From the NCBI RefSeq assembly GCF_005938125.1, contig NZ_VCQN01000004.1, positions 124,001 to 188,000 of the forward strand: a stretch of DNA of 64,000 bases, read 5' to 3'. Position 1 is the stretch's first letter, and every line of letters begins with the position of its first letter. Shown piece by piece: positions 31,598 through 39,901 of this stretch. The position numbers were made by a program, and so were the translations under genes. Origin of the DNA: Bacillus sp. BHET2. GTDB lineage: Bacteria > Bacillota > Bacilli > Bacillales > Bacillaceae_B. The notes under the pieces are model-generated. The model made no database searches, was not told the origin of the DNA, and saw only the letters and a program-made list of their open reading frames with translations.

Positions 31598-31627
31598 GAC
31601 ACAGGACTCGCCTGTGTCTATTTTTTT
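31598..31627 (+). terminator. Strong terminator 170 bases after the SGNH hydrolase gene
   Basis: GACACAGG-ACTCG-CCTGTGTC is followed by TATTTTTTT. The distance from the upstream stop is large, so it could also end a small independent RNA. The rest of the 31429-31859 gap shows no credible gene. Confidence 0.85.
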
Positions 31628-31755
31628 GCCCTTTTCCCCCTGTTATAGTGATTTCACTACTTCTGTATCTATCCTCTTCAGCTCGCGTCTTGTCAAAACG
31701 TGTCTCATTATCTTTCGATTAAAATCGACAACCTCACATGCAGGAAGCCAAGACA

Positions 31756-31784
31756 TTGTAGCTTGTCTACAATCATAGTATAAT
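31756..31784 (+). promoter_or_regulatory. SigA-type promoter of the yvcI operon
   Basis: TTGTAG, 17 bases, TATAAT, about 75 bases before the yvcI start. Confidence 0.65.
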
Positions 31785-31859
31785 ATAAGGAATGAGAATG
31801 ACTGAAAGTGGGACTGATACACACATCGATCCCGAATCATCAAGATTGAGGTGAAGGTA

Positions 31860-32318
31860 GTGCAACGTGTCACAAATTGTTTATATCTAGATGGAGACAA
31901 GGTGCTCCTTCTCCAAAAGCCAAGAAGGAATTGGTGGGTCGCTCCAGGTGGAAAGATGGAGTCCGGCGAATCGATCCGGGATGCGGTCATTCGCGAGTAT
32001 CGTGAAGAAACGGGCATTTACTTAAAGAATCCTGATTTAAAGGGCGTCTTTACGTTCATCATCAAGGATGGCGATCAAATTGCATCAGAATGGATGATGT
32101 TCTCTTTCTTTGCAACGGAAGCGGATGGAGTCAATCTTCAAGAATCCGAAGAAGGAAAGATTAAATGGCATCCCATTGATGAGATCAAGAATCTGCCGAT
32201 GGCTGAAGGAGATTATCATATTCTGGACTACCTCTTACACGGAAAGAATACGATTTATGGAACATTTACCTATACTCCTGATTTTAAATTACTATCTTAT
32301 CGATTAGATCCAAGTTAA
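31860..32318 (+). CDS. yvcI: NUDIX hydrolase YvcI
   Basis: A 152-residue MutT/NUDIX pyrophosphohydrolase. The Nudix box is present: GGKMESGESIRDAVIREYRE followed by ETG. Position ahead of rapZ-yvcK-whiA-crh and sequence match B. subtilis YvcI. The GTG at 31860 is chosen; GAGGTGA just upstream is the ribosome site. Its nucleotide substrate is not known from sequence. Confidence 0.9.
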   Translation: MQRVTNCLYLDGDKVLLLQKPRRNWWVAPGGKMESGESIRDAVIREYREETGIYLKNPDLKGVFTFIIKDGDQIASEWMMFSFFATEADGVNLQESEEGKIKWHPIDEIKNLPMAEGDYHILDYLLHGKNTIYGTFTYTPDFKLLSYRLDPS

Positions 32319-32366
32319 ACGAGCGAACGTATTTATTAGAACATAACGATAAAGTGGGGGAAGAGT

Positions 32367-33260
32367 ATGAGTACAGGTTCTACGAACGATGTTCAATTGG
32401 TAATCATAACGGGGATGTCTGGAGCTGGTAAGACAGTGGCCATTCAGAGTTTTGAAGATTTAGGATTCTTCTGTGTGGACAATCTGCCACCCACTCTTCT
32501 GCCAAAATTTTTGGAACTGATGAAAGAGTCCGGTAATAAAATGAATAAGGTCGCCCTGGTCATGGACCTTAGGGGAAGAGAATTCTTTGATCATCTTTTT
32601 AAAGCACTGGACGAATTAGCGGAAACCTCGTGGGTGTCGCCGAAAATTCTCTATTTGGATGCAGATGATTCTTCCCTTGTCAGACGATACAAGGAAACGC
32701 GCCGTTCTCATCCTCTCGCTCCATCGGGTTTACCTCTCGAAGGTATTCGTCAGGAAAGGGAGCTCCTTGAAGAATTAAAAGGGCGATCCCAGTTAATATA
32801 TACTACGTCAACAATGAAGCCAAGGGAGCTTCGGGAAAAGATTCTAACGGAATTCTCGGTGAATAAAAAGACGATGTTTACGGTGAACGTCGTGTCATTC
32901 GGTTTCAAGCACGGGATCCCGATCGACGCCGATCTTGTGTTTGATGTTCGCTTTCTGCCAAATCCGCATTATATTGATCATATGCGACCGAAAACGGGAT
33001 TGGATGAAGAAGTGTCCACCTATGTGTTGAAATGGAATGAAACGAATAAGTTCATAGAGAAAGTGACCGATTTACTGTCGTTCATGCTCCCTCAATACAA
33101 ACGGGAAGGCAAGAGCCAACTCGTTGTAGGAATTGGATGTACAGGTGGACAGCATCGTTCGGTTGCACTGGCAGAGTATCTTGGACATTATTTTGAAAAA
33201 GACTACCAAACAAAAATTTCTCATCGAGATATCCAGAAGAGAAAGGGTCTAACAACATGA
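32367..33260 (+). CDS. rapZ: RNase adapter RapZ / nucleotide-binding protein YvcJ
   Basis: A P-loop ATPase/GTPase family protein. In E. coli the homologue guides small RNA GlmZ to RNase E; in B. subtilis YvcJ affects competence and the RNA role is not established. The 297-residue protein has Walker A GMSGAGKT, the NLPP motif after VDNLPP, and the C-terminal [10 protein letters not shown] block. It overlaps yvcK by four bases (ATGA). Confidence 0.95.
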   Translation: MSTGSTNDVQLVIITGMSGAGKTVAIQSFEDLGFFCVDNLPPTLLPKFLELMKESGNKMNKVALVMDLRGREFFDHLFKALDELAETSWVSPKILYLDADDSSLVRRYKETRRSHPLAPSGLPLEGIRQERELLEELKGRSQLIYTTSTMKPRELREKILTEFSVNKKTMFTVNVVSFGFKHGIPIDADLVFDVRFLPNPHYIDHMRPKTGLDEEVSTYVLKWNETNKFIEKVTDLLSFMLPQYKREGKSQLVVGIGCTGGQHRSVALAEYLGHYFEKDYQTKISHRDIQKRKGLTT

Positions 33261-34216
33261 CACATACACCCAAGGTCGTCGTGATCGGGGGAGGAACGGG
33301 CTTACCGGTCCTGCTCCGGGGATTGAAACGGCACCCGATCGATATATCGGCCATTGTCACCGTTGCAGATGACGGGGGCAGTTCGGGCCGGTTGCGTGAC
33401 AGTTTGGATATTCCGCCTCCGGGAGATATACGGAACGTCCTGGCTGCTCTTTCAGAAGTAGAGCCATTGGTTGAACAAATGTTCCAGCATCGGTTTGAAA
33501 CGACAAATGAATTATCAGGCCATGCATTAGGGAACTTGATCATAGCAGCCTTAGCCTCTATAACAGGAGACTTCGTTCATGCGATCCAGGAAATGAGCAG
33601 GGTGTTAAATGTGAAGGGCAAAGTGTTGCCGTCCGCGAATCAAAGCGTCATCCTGAAAGCTGAGATGGAAGATGGGACGATTGTGACAGGAGAATCATCC
33701 ATTCCGAAAGCTGGTAAGAAAATCAAGCGGGTTTTTCTAAAGCCTGATAGCATTAAGCCTTTAGGCGAAACCCTCCGTGCCATTAAGGAAGCCGATCTCA
33801 TTGTGATGGGGCCGGGGAGCCTATATACTAGTATATTACCAAATCTTCTTGTTCCTGGAATAGGTGAAGCAGTATGCAGGGCGGAAGCGAAGAAGATGTA
33901 TATATGCAATATCATGACCCAGGCAGGGGAAACACTCGATTATTCAGCGAGCGATCATGTGAAGGCGTTGTACGATCATTTGGAAACACCAAGCATTGAT
34001 TATATCTTAGTGAATAAGAAGCAGGTGCCAAAAGAAGTGCAGACTAGATACAATAAAGAACAAGCGAGTCCTGTTCACTTTGATGTGGATAAATTAAAGT
34101 CTATGGGGTTAGAAGTCATAGCAGAAGAAATCCTCTCTTATGACAACCATCTTGTTCGTCATAACACAGAGAAAGTGGCAGATATTATTTATTCTTATCT
34201 AAAAAAGACAACCTGA
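33257..34216 (+). CDS. yvcK: Gluconeogenesis factor YvcK
   Basis: A UDP-sugar-binding CofD-like protein needed for growth on gluconeogenic carbon and for cell-wall homeostasis in B. subtilis. The 319-residue protein shows [14 protein letters not shown], the [11 protein letters not shown] loop and GPGSLYTS. It overlaps rapZ and is followed by whiA. Confidence 0.95.
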   Translation: MTHTPKVVVIGGGTGLPVLLRGLKRHPIDISAIVTVADDGGSSGRLRDSLDIPPPGDIRNVLAALSEVEPLVEQMFQHRFETTNELSGHALGNLIIAALASITGDFVHAIQEMSRVLNVKGKVLPSANQSVILKAEMEDGTIVTGESSIPKAGKKIKRVFLKPDSIKPLGETLRAIKEADLIVMGPGSLYTSILPNLLVPGIGEAVCRAEAKKMYICNIMTQAGETLDYSASDHVKALYDHLETPSIDYILVNKKQVPKEVQTRYNKEQASPVHFDVDKLKSMGLEVIAEEILSYDNHLVRHNTEKVADIIYSYLKKTT

Positions 34217-34272
34217 TATACAAAAATTCGTGTGCATAAGGTTGTGCAAGCGTTTGCTAGGAGGTGATGGGG

Positions 34273-35220
34273 ATGTCGTTTGCGTCCGAAACAAAAAAAG
34301 AACTGACCAATATTGAAGTGAAGGATTGCTGTGCAAATGCAGAGTTGTCCGCATTGATTCGAATGAATGGTTCATTGTCATTCTCAAATCAAATGCTCGT
34401 AGTCAATATTCAAACCGAAAATGCCGCCATTGCCAGAAGAATCTATACATTGATTAAAAAAGGGTACGACACCCCAGTAGAGCTTCTGGTTCGAAAGAAG
34501 ATGCGGCTGAAGAAAAACAATGTCTATATCGTCCGAATTAAAGAAGATTCTAAAATGATTCTTGAGGATTTGAAAATTCTAGGTGAACATTTCACTTTTA
34601 TTCATAATATAGCGGAAGACTTGATCAAGAAGAAGTGTTGCAGACGTTCATACTTAAGGGGAGCTTTCCTTGCCGGCGGCTCAGTTAACAATCCGGAAAC
34701 GTCATCGTATCATTTAGAAATCTTTTCTCTTTATTTAGAACACAACGAGGCGTTGTCCGAGCTGATGAATTCATTCGGGTTGAATAGTAAAACACTCGAA
34801 CGAAAGAAAGGCTTCATTACGTATTTGAAGGAAGCAGAGAAAATCACGGAATTTCTGAACATCGTTGGAGCTCACAATGCCCTTCTGCGTTTTGAAGATG
34901 TACGGATTGTCAGGGATATGAGAAATTCCGTTAATCGCCTTGTGAATTGTGAGACGGCGAATTTGAATAAAACCATTGGTGCAGCTTTAAGACAGGTTGA
35001 AAACATCAAGTTTATCGAGAGGCATGTAGGATTACAGGTTTTACCTGATAAACTAAGGGAAATCGCCGAACTGCGGGTTAATTATCAAGATGTTACGTTG
35101 AAAGAACTGGGAGAAATGGTGTCAGGCGGTACCATCAGCAAATCAGGGATTAATCACCGTTTGCGCAAAATCGACCAGCTTGCAGATAAACTCAGGGCGG
35201 GAGAAACGTTACAAACTTAA
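34273..35220 (+). CDS. whiA: WhiA-family DNA-binding protein
   Basis: A protein with an N-terminal degenerate LAGLIDADG-like domain ([18 protein letters not shown]) and a C-terminal helix-turn-helix ([20 protein letters not shown]). In B. subtilis it influences cell division and chromosome segregation. The ATG at 34273 gives [13 protein letters not shown], the family start, with AGGAGGTG upstream; length is 315 residues. Confidence 0.95.
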   Translation: MSFASETKKELTNIEVKDCCANAELSALIRMNGSLSFSNQMLVVNIQTENAAIARRIYTLIKKGYDTPVELLVRKKMRLKKNNVYIVRIKEDSKMILEDLKILGEHFTFIHNIAEDLIKKKCCRRSYLRGAFLAGGSVNNPETSSYHLEIFSLYLEHNEALSELMNSFGLNSKTLERKKGFITYLKEAEKITEFLNIVGAHNALLRFEDVRIVRDMRNSVNRLVNCETANLNKTIGAALRQVENIKFIERHVGLQVLPDKLREIAELRVNYQDVTLKELGEMVSGGTISKSGINHRLRKIDQLADKLRAGETLQT

Positions 35221-35248
35221 TTTAGGACAAAGGGGAGAGAAATTGATT

Positions 35249-35506
35249 ATGGTGGAAAAACAAGTAGAAGTAAAACTAAAGACAGGTCTTCAAGCACGAC
35301 CTGCTGCATTATTCGTTCAAGAGGCAAACCGTTTCTCATCTGAAATCTTTTTAGAAAAGGATGGAAAAAAAGTTAATGCAAAAAGTATTATGGGATTAAT
35401 GAGCTTGGCGATTTCGACAGGCTCTGCCATCACATTGGTAGCAGAGGGTAGTGACGAAGAGGAAGCGCTTGTGGCGCTGGAAGGATTCGTTCAAAAAGAA
35501 GCATAA
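35249..35506 (+). CDS. crh: Catabolite repression HPr-like protein Crh
   Basis: An HPr paralogue that is phosphorylated on Ser46 by HprK and co-represses with CcpA. It has Gln at the position of HPr His15 (KTGLQARPAA), which identifies Crh rather than PtsH, and the Ser46 region NAKSIMGLMS. Length is 85 residues from the ATG at 35249, the same as B. subtilis Crh. The earlier in-frame reading runs back into whiA. A terminator follows. Confidence 0.95.
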   Translation: MVEKQVEVKLKTGLQARPAALFVQEANRFSSEIFLEKDGKKVNAKSIMGLMSLAISTGSAITLVAEGSDEEEALVALEGFVQKEA

Positions 35507-35520
35507 GATCAACCTCATGA

Positions 35521-35558
35521 AAAGCCGATGACCAGGGAGTGGTCATCGGCTTTTTTTA
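35521..35558 (+). terminator. Terminator after crh
   Basis: AAAAGCCGATGACCA pairs with TGGTCATCGGCTTTT over a five-base loop and runs into Ts. Confidence 0.95.
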
Positions 35559-35655
35559 GTTGGTTGATTTTGTTTTTGTTGAGGAAGAATCAACTACTTC
35601 TTTAGAACCTTCTTTCCAAATGTTTTACATTTAAAGTGGATGTGAAACGCCTTTT

Positions 35656-35684
35656 TTGTTACATTGTACTTTTCGGGATATTGT
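35656..35684 (+). promoter_or_regulatory. Candidate promoter of the GGDEF/glycosyltransferase operon
   Basis: TTGTTA, 17 bases, TATTGT. A second -10-like TATAAT lies at 35753 without a good -35. The 35559-35836 spacer also has the small inverted repeat AAATGT-TTT-ACATTT at 35618-35632 and no gene. Confidence 0.4.
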
Positions 35685-35836
35685 ATAGGGAAATGATTAC
35701 AAAATAATATAATATTCCCATGCATTACCTATTAAACTAGAGAATACGAGAGTATAATGAAATAAGTTTGGAAGAAATTCATTGATTCACTCTGTATGTG
35801 AATAGAAGAAGTTTACGATAAAGGATACGATGCTGA

Positions 35837-37444
35837 ATGGAAAAGTACACAAAATATTTCTTTAATAATATACGAAAAAAACTGGATGAGTGGGAAGCTG
35901 CTTCCACTATTGCTCATGAAGAAGTCTATCGATTCATTCATTCCATGGCCGGTTCCGCCTCTATTCTTGGCCTACATAAAATTGGGGAACGTGCCCGTGA
36001 ATTGATGGATCAACATACAGAAAAAGAAGAGCGGACTTGGACGATTGCAGAAGTGAAGGAAGAGCTTTTTGACATTATTGAATACTGCTACCACTATGAG
36101 GAAGGTATCTCAGAGGTAGAGGTATTCCCTGGTAAACAAAGCAGGGCTGGGGAAGAACCGGTTGTGTTAATCATAGATGACGACACCACCTTTCTCATGT
36201 ATATGAAGGAGGAGCTTGAGAATATCGGCTGGTATGTCGTACCGATTGCGAATCCGGAGAAAGCGGTCATGTCCTATTACGATGTGAGGCCTGACTGTGC
36301 GATTATCGATATTTATATGAATGGGACGAATGGATTCGAGGTTCTTGACTTCTTCAAGAAGAAGTTAAAGCAGCAGTTCATCCCGACCGTCATGGTGAGC
36401 GTGGACAATAGTAAAGAAATTCGGATGAAAAGCTATCAAATGGGTGCGGATGATTTCATCCGGAAGCCCTTTGAACTGGACGAATTTATCGTGCGAGTCA
36501 AAAGGCAGATGGAACGGAAGAAGCAAATGGATGAACTCGTCCTGATTGATGAACTGACCCATGTATATAACCGGAAATATTTAAACCAAGCCTATGCACA
36601 AGTTCAAAGCGATTGGGCACGAAATGGCGACTCCTATAGTGTAGCGGTGTTGGATATCGATCATTTCAAAAAAGTGAATGATCAGTATGGTCATCTGGTT
36701 GGGGACATGGTACTGAAGCAGTTTGCAACACATTTAAAGTCGGAAACAAGAATACAGGACATCGTCTTTCGCTTCGGAGGGGAAGAGTTTGTCATCTTAT
36801 TCCCTACCACTTCTCTTAAAGAAGCGTATACATTCGTCGATACTATACGTAAGAGTTTCGCTCAATATGTGTTCAGGGAAGGGGAAGGATTTTCCTGTAC
36901 ATTCTCTGCAGGCGTAGCGGAAATTTCTAATCCGACGAAACCGTTTGATACATGGCTTGAGCTTGCCGACAATGCCCTGTACGAAGCAAAGAACAGTGGC
37001 AGGAATAACGTGAAGATCGATTGTAAAGCGAATATCCATACACCACAAAAAATCATAAAGATCGCCATAGTGGACGATGATCCAATTATTCGAACCGTTA
37101 TGAAAGATATCGTATCCAAGCTGCCATCTGAGCATCATGTCCAATATGATATACAATCGTTTAATGATGGAGTATCCTTCCTTCAATCAGACTGGCACGG
37201 GGAATCTCCTTGTCTGGTTATTTTAGACGGAGTGATGCCAAAGATGGATGGCTTGGAAGTTCTCGAGAATCTCCGTAAAGGGGACGACTCGGATCGTTAT
37301 AAAGTATTGATGCTCACCTCTCGGAAGAGTGAACGGGATATTTCAAGATCACTTCAACTCGGGGCGGATGACTATATGACCAAACCATTTAAACTACTTG
37401 AGCTCGAGGCCCGATTAGGCCAAATGCTAAAAAGGATGAGATAG
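35837..37444 (+). CDS. Hpt-REC-GGDEF-REC signalling protein (diguanylate cyclase)
   Basis: A 535-residue cytosolic protein. An Hpt-like domain comes first, with phosphorylatable His35 in IHSMAGSASILGL. A receiver follows (about 110-230; LIIDDD, Asp158 in IIDIYMNG, KPF). A GGDEF domain follows (about 235-400) with intact GGEEF at 314-318 and the inhibitory RxxD motif RIQD five residues before it, so it should make c-di-GMP and feel product inhibition. A second receiver ends the protein (IVDDDP, Asp464 in LVILDGVMP, KPF). It is the first of six coupled genes and may relay phosphate from the hybrid kinase at 43495. Confidence 0.9.
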   Translation: MEKYTKYFFNNIRKKLDEWEAASTIAHEEVYRFIHSMAGSASILGLHKIGERARELMDQHTEKEERTWTIAEVKEELFDIIEYCYHYEEGISEVEVFPGKQSRAGEEPVVLIIDDDTTFLMYMKEELENIGWYVVPIANPEKAVMSYYDVRPDCAIIDIYMNGTNGFEVLDFFKKKLKQQFIPTVMVSVDNSKEIRMKSYQMGADDFIRKPFELDEFIVRVKRQMERKKQMDELVLIDELTHVYNRKYLNQAYAQVQSDWARNGDSYSVAVLDIDHFKKVNDQYGHLVGDMVLKQFATHLKSETRIQDIVFRFGGEEFVILFPTTSLKEAYTFVDTIRKSFAQYVFREGEGFSCTFSAGVAEISNPTKPFDTWLELADNALYEAKNSGRNNVKIDCKANIHTPQKIIKIAIVDDDPIIRTVMKDIVSKLPSEHHVQYDIQSFNDGVSFLQSDWHGESPCLVILDGVMPKMDGLEVLENLRKGDDSDRYKVLMLTSRKSERDISRSLQLGADDYMTKPFKLLELEARLGQMLKRMR

Positions 37445-37448
37445 ATTC

Positions 37449-38492
37449 GTGTATCACCATGAGCTTTTTTATTTTTCGATTGTATTAGTCGGTATGTTGG
37501 TGTTGTTAACGGGTTTATGTCTGTATTTGATGATAAAGAAAAGGATAGATAACAAGAATCTTACCCAGATCGGTTTATATAAGGAGGACTATCAACTAGC
37601 ACTCTTTCAATTTTTACATAAAGGGATCAAGGTTGAGAAATTAAATGTAGACTCTCCTTTGCAAATCCAGGCACTAGTCGAGCTTCTGGCAGGTTTCTCC
37701 AAAACGTTTTCGTCTGAAGATATCCAGGATCGCCTTCAAGAATTTGCTGAAGACCGATTCCAACCATATATCCTTTCGCAGCTTCAGCATAGGAGATGGA
37801 GCAAACGAATGAATGCCCTCTTCTGGATACACGATTTTCAGATGAAAAGTATGAAAAAACCTTTGCATAAGCTTTACACTTCTAAACATGTGAGCAAGTC
37901 GGAAGAAATCCAGCTGTTGAAGATTGATATACTCTTTGAAGAGAAGACTCTATTAGAGAACCTGATCGAGCCGAAGCATGATTTGACTGAGTTTGAATAC
38001 AGCCTTCTGTTCCATTCCTTGAGGGAAGAGCAATTCGAGCCATTGATCCGTGCATTTGATGAACTGCCGGAGGTGTTGAAATTTGCCCTTATCGATTCGA
38101 TCGGAGCAAGGAACAGAATGGAGTATATTCCTTTTCTTAAGGAATTATTAAGGGATGATTTCATGGAACTCCGAGTGCGTACATTGAAAGCGTTGGTGGG
38201 CATGGAATACTACCTTGATGTGCCTACCCTCTCTGTCCATTTGCGTGCCGCATCGTGGCAGGAACGGTTGATGGCCATTAAAGCATGTGATTACATCCGC
38301 ACTCCTAAACTGACTCTTTATTTAACGGAACTTATGAGTGACTCATCCTTTTACGTTCGATCCCAAGCTGCCCAATCCCTCCTTCGTTTAGAAAATGGAT
38401 TTGCGATATTATCGGAATTAGCAGTTAATGCTGAAGATGGGTACGCCAGGGACATGGCAATCCAGTGGTTGGAAAGGGGGTCTGTCTCATGA
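37449..38492 (+). CDS. Membrane-anchored HEAT-repeat-like protein
   Basis: A 347-residue protein with one N-terminal membrane segment (residues 5-29), then an alpha-helical domain. Its C-terminal half shows HEAT-like repeats (YIPFLKELLRDDFMELRVRT, then SSFYVRSQAAQSLLRLENG). The GTG start lies five bases after the upstream stop; its stop overlaps the glycosyltransferase start (ATGA). I do not recognise a named family. A scaffold between regulator and synthase is an inference from location. Confidence 0.75.
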   Translation: MYHHELFYFSIVLVGMLVLLTGLCLYLMIKKRIDNKNLTQIGLYKEDYQLALFQFLHKGIKVEKLNVDSPLQIQALVELLAGFSKTFSSEDIQDRLQEFAEDRFQPYILSQLQHRRWSKRMNALFWIHDFQMKSMKKPLHKLYTSKHVSKSEEIQLLKIDILFEEKTLLENLIEPKHDLTEFEYSLLFHSLREEQFEPLIRAFDELPEVLKFALIDSIGARNRMEYIPFLKELLRDDFMELRVRTLKALVGMEYYLDVPTLSVHLRAASWQERLMAIKACDYIRTPKLTLYLTELMSDSSFYVRSQAAQSLLRLENGFAILSELAVNAEDGYARDMAIQWLERGSVS

Positions 38493-39901
38493 ACATGACA
38501 GTAGATTGGGGAGCCATCCTTATGGGGATTGGATGGTTTGTCCTTATTTATATGATTGTTGTCATCTCGTTTTATACCATTCTTCTTGTCATTTCACTAT
38601 TTCAACTAAGGAAAACGTACGGGCTTGACGATTGGGAGCCCTATGAAGAGTTGATGCACCTTCATCAAACAAAGCCGGTATCGATCTTGGTGCCGGCCTA
38701 TAACGAATCAGTCGGTATTATGGCGACAGTGAGATCCTTGCTGAGCATTGAATATCCAGAGTATGAAATCATCATCATCAATGACGGCTCAACAGACGAT
38801 TCAATGGAAAAGCTTGTGGAGACTTTTCAATTAGTGAAGATTAAGTGGGTAATTCGTCAGCAGCTGAAGACACAATCCGTAAAGGGTGTGTATCAATCCA
38901 AGCTGTACAAGCACTTACTTGTTATCGATAAAGAAAATGGAGGAAAGGCAGACGCCTTGAATTCAGGCATCAATATTTCGAACTATCCCTATTTCTGTAC
39001 GATCGATGGAGATTCTGTCCTGGAGAGAACAGCCTTCTTGAAGGTGATGAAGCCGATTGTCGAATCAGATGGCCAGGTGATTGCATCAGGGGGAAGCATC
39101 CGGATTGCCAATGGATGCGAAATTGAAAGCGGAGAAATTGTAAAGGTAGGCTTGTCCCGTTCACCAATAGTTGTAATGCAAGTCATCGAGTATCTAAGGG
39201 CATTCCTGATGGGGAGAATCGGCTTGAGCCGTCACAATCTTCTTCTGATTGTATCGGGTGCGTTCGGCGTGTTCTCGAAGAAGTGGGTCATTGACGCAGG
39301 CGGTTATTCCCACACCGTTGGAGAGGATATGGAACTTGTTGTTAGGCTCCACCGGTATGTGAAAGAACAGAAAGCAGATAAAAAGATTGTCTATGTGCCG
39401 GACCCGGTCAGCTGGACGGAAGCACCAGAATCCTTGAAGTACTTGCGTCGGCAACGGAGCAGATGGCATCGCGGATTGTTTGAGAGCCTATGGATTCATC
39501 GCCGTCTCATCTTCAATCCGAAGTACGGTTCGGTTGGTATGGTGTCCATGCCCTATTTTCTGATCATTGAATTTTTGGGTCCAATCGTTGAAATGATGGG
39601 CTATATCATCATGCTCTTCTCGATATTTTTAGGCGGAATTTATCTTGAATTTGCGATTCTATTATTCTTGCTTTCCGTCTTGTATGGATCCATTCTGTCC
39701 ATGGCAGCCGTCTTAATGGAAGAATGGTCCGTCCGGAAGTTCCCTAGACCATCCGATATCGGCAGGTTGTTTGTATATTCATTTACAGAGACGTTATGGT
39801 ACAGACCATTAACAGTTATATGGCGCTGTGAAGGCATACTCGACGTCCTCCGCAAGAAGAGGGGATGGGGAGAAATGGCTAGGAAAGGGGTATCAAAATG
39901 A
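38489..39901 (+). CDS. Processive family 2 glycosyltransferase (polysaccharide synthase)
   Basis: A 470-residue membrane glycosyltransferase. Residues about 10-35 form a membrane segment; the catalytic GT2 domain has VPAYNESVG, NDGSTDDS, TIDGDS, a TEAPES segment and the QRSRWHRG motif of processive synthases such as those making cellulose, hyaluronan or PNAG. Three or four further membrane segments follow (about 345-430). No PilZ domain is present, so c-di-GMP control would need another receptor. The ATG at 38489 has AAGGGGG eight bases upstream. The sugar is not predictable. Confidence 0.88.
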   Translation: MNMTVDWGAILMGIGWFVLIYMIVVISFYTILLVISLFQLRKTYGLDDWEPYEELMHLHQTKPVSILVPAYNESVGIMATVRSLLSIEYPEYEIIIINDGSTDDSMEKLVETFQLVKIKWVIRQQLKTQSVKGVYQSKLYKHLLVIDKENGGKADALNSGINISNYPYFCTIDGDSVLERTAFLKVMKPIVESDGQVIASGGSIRIANGCEIESGEIVKVGLSRSPIVVMQVIEYLRAFLMGRIGLSRHNLLLIVSGAFGVFSKKWVIDAGGYSHTVGEDMELVVRLHRYVKEQKADKKIVYVPDPVSWTEAPESLKYLRRQRSRWHRGLFESLWIHRRLIFNPKYGSVGMVSMPYFLIIEFLGPIVEMMGYIIMLFSIFLGGIYLEFAILLFLLSVLYGSILSMAAVLMEEWSVRKFPRPSDIGRLFVYSFTETLWYRPLTVIWRCEGILDVLRKKRGWGEMARKGVSK

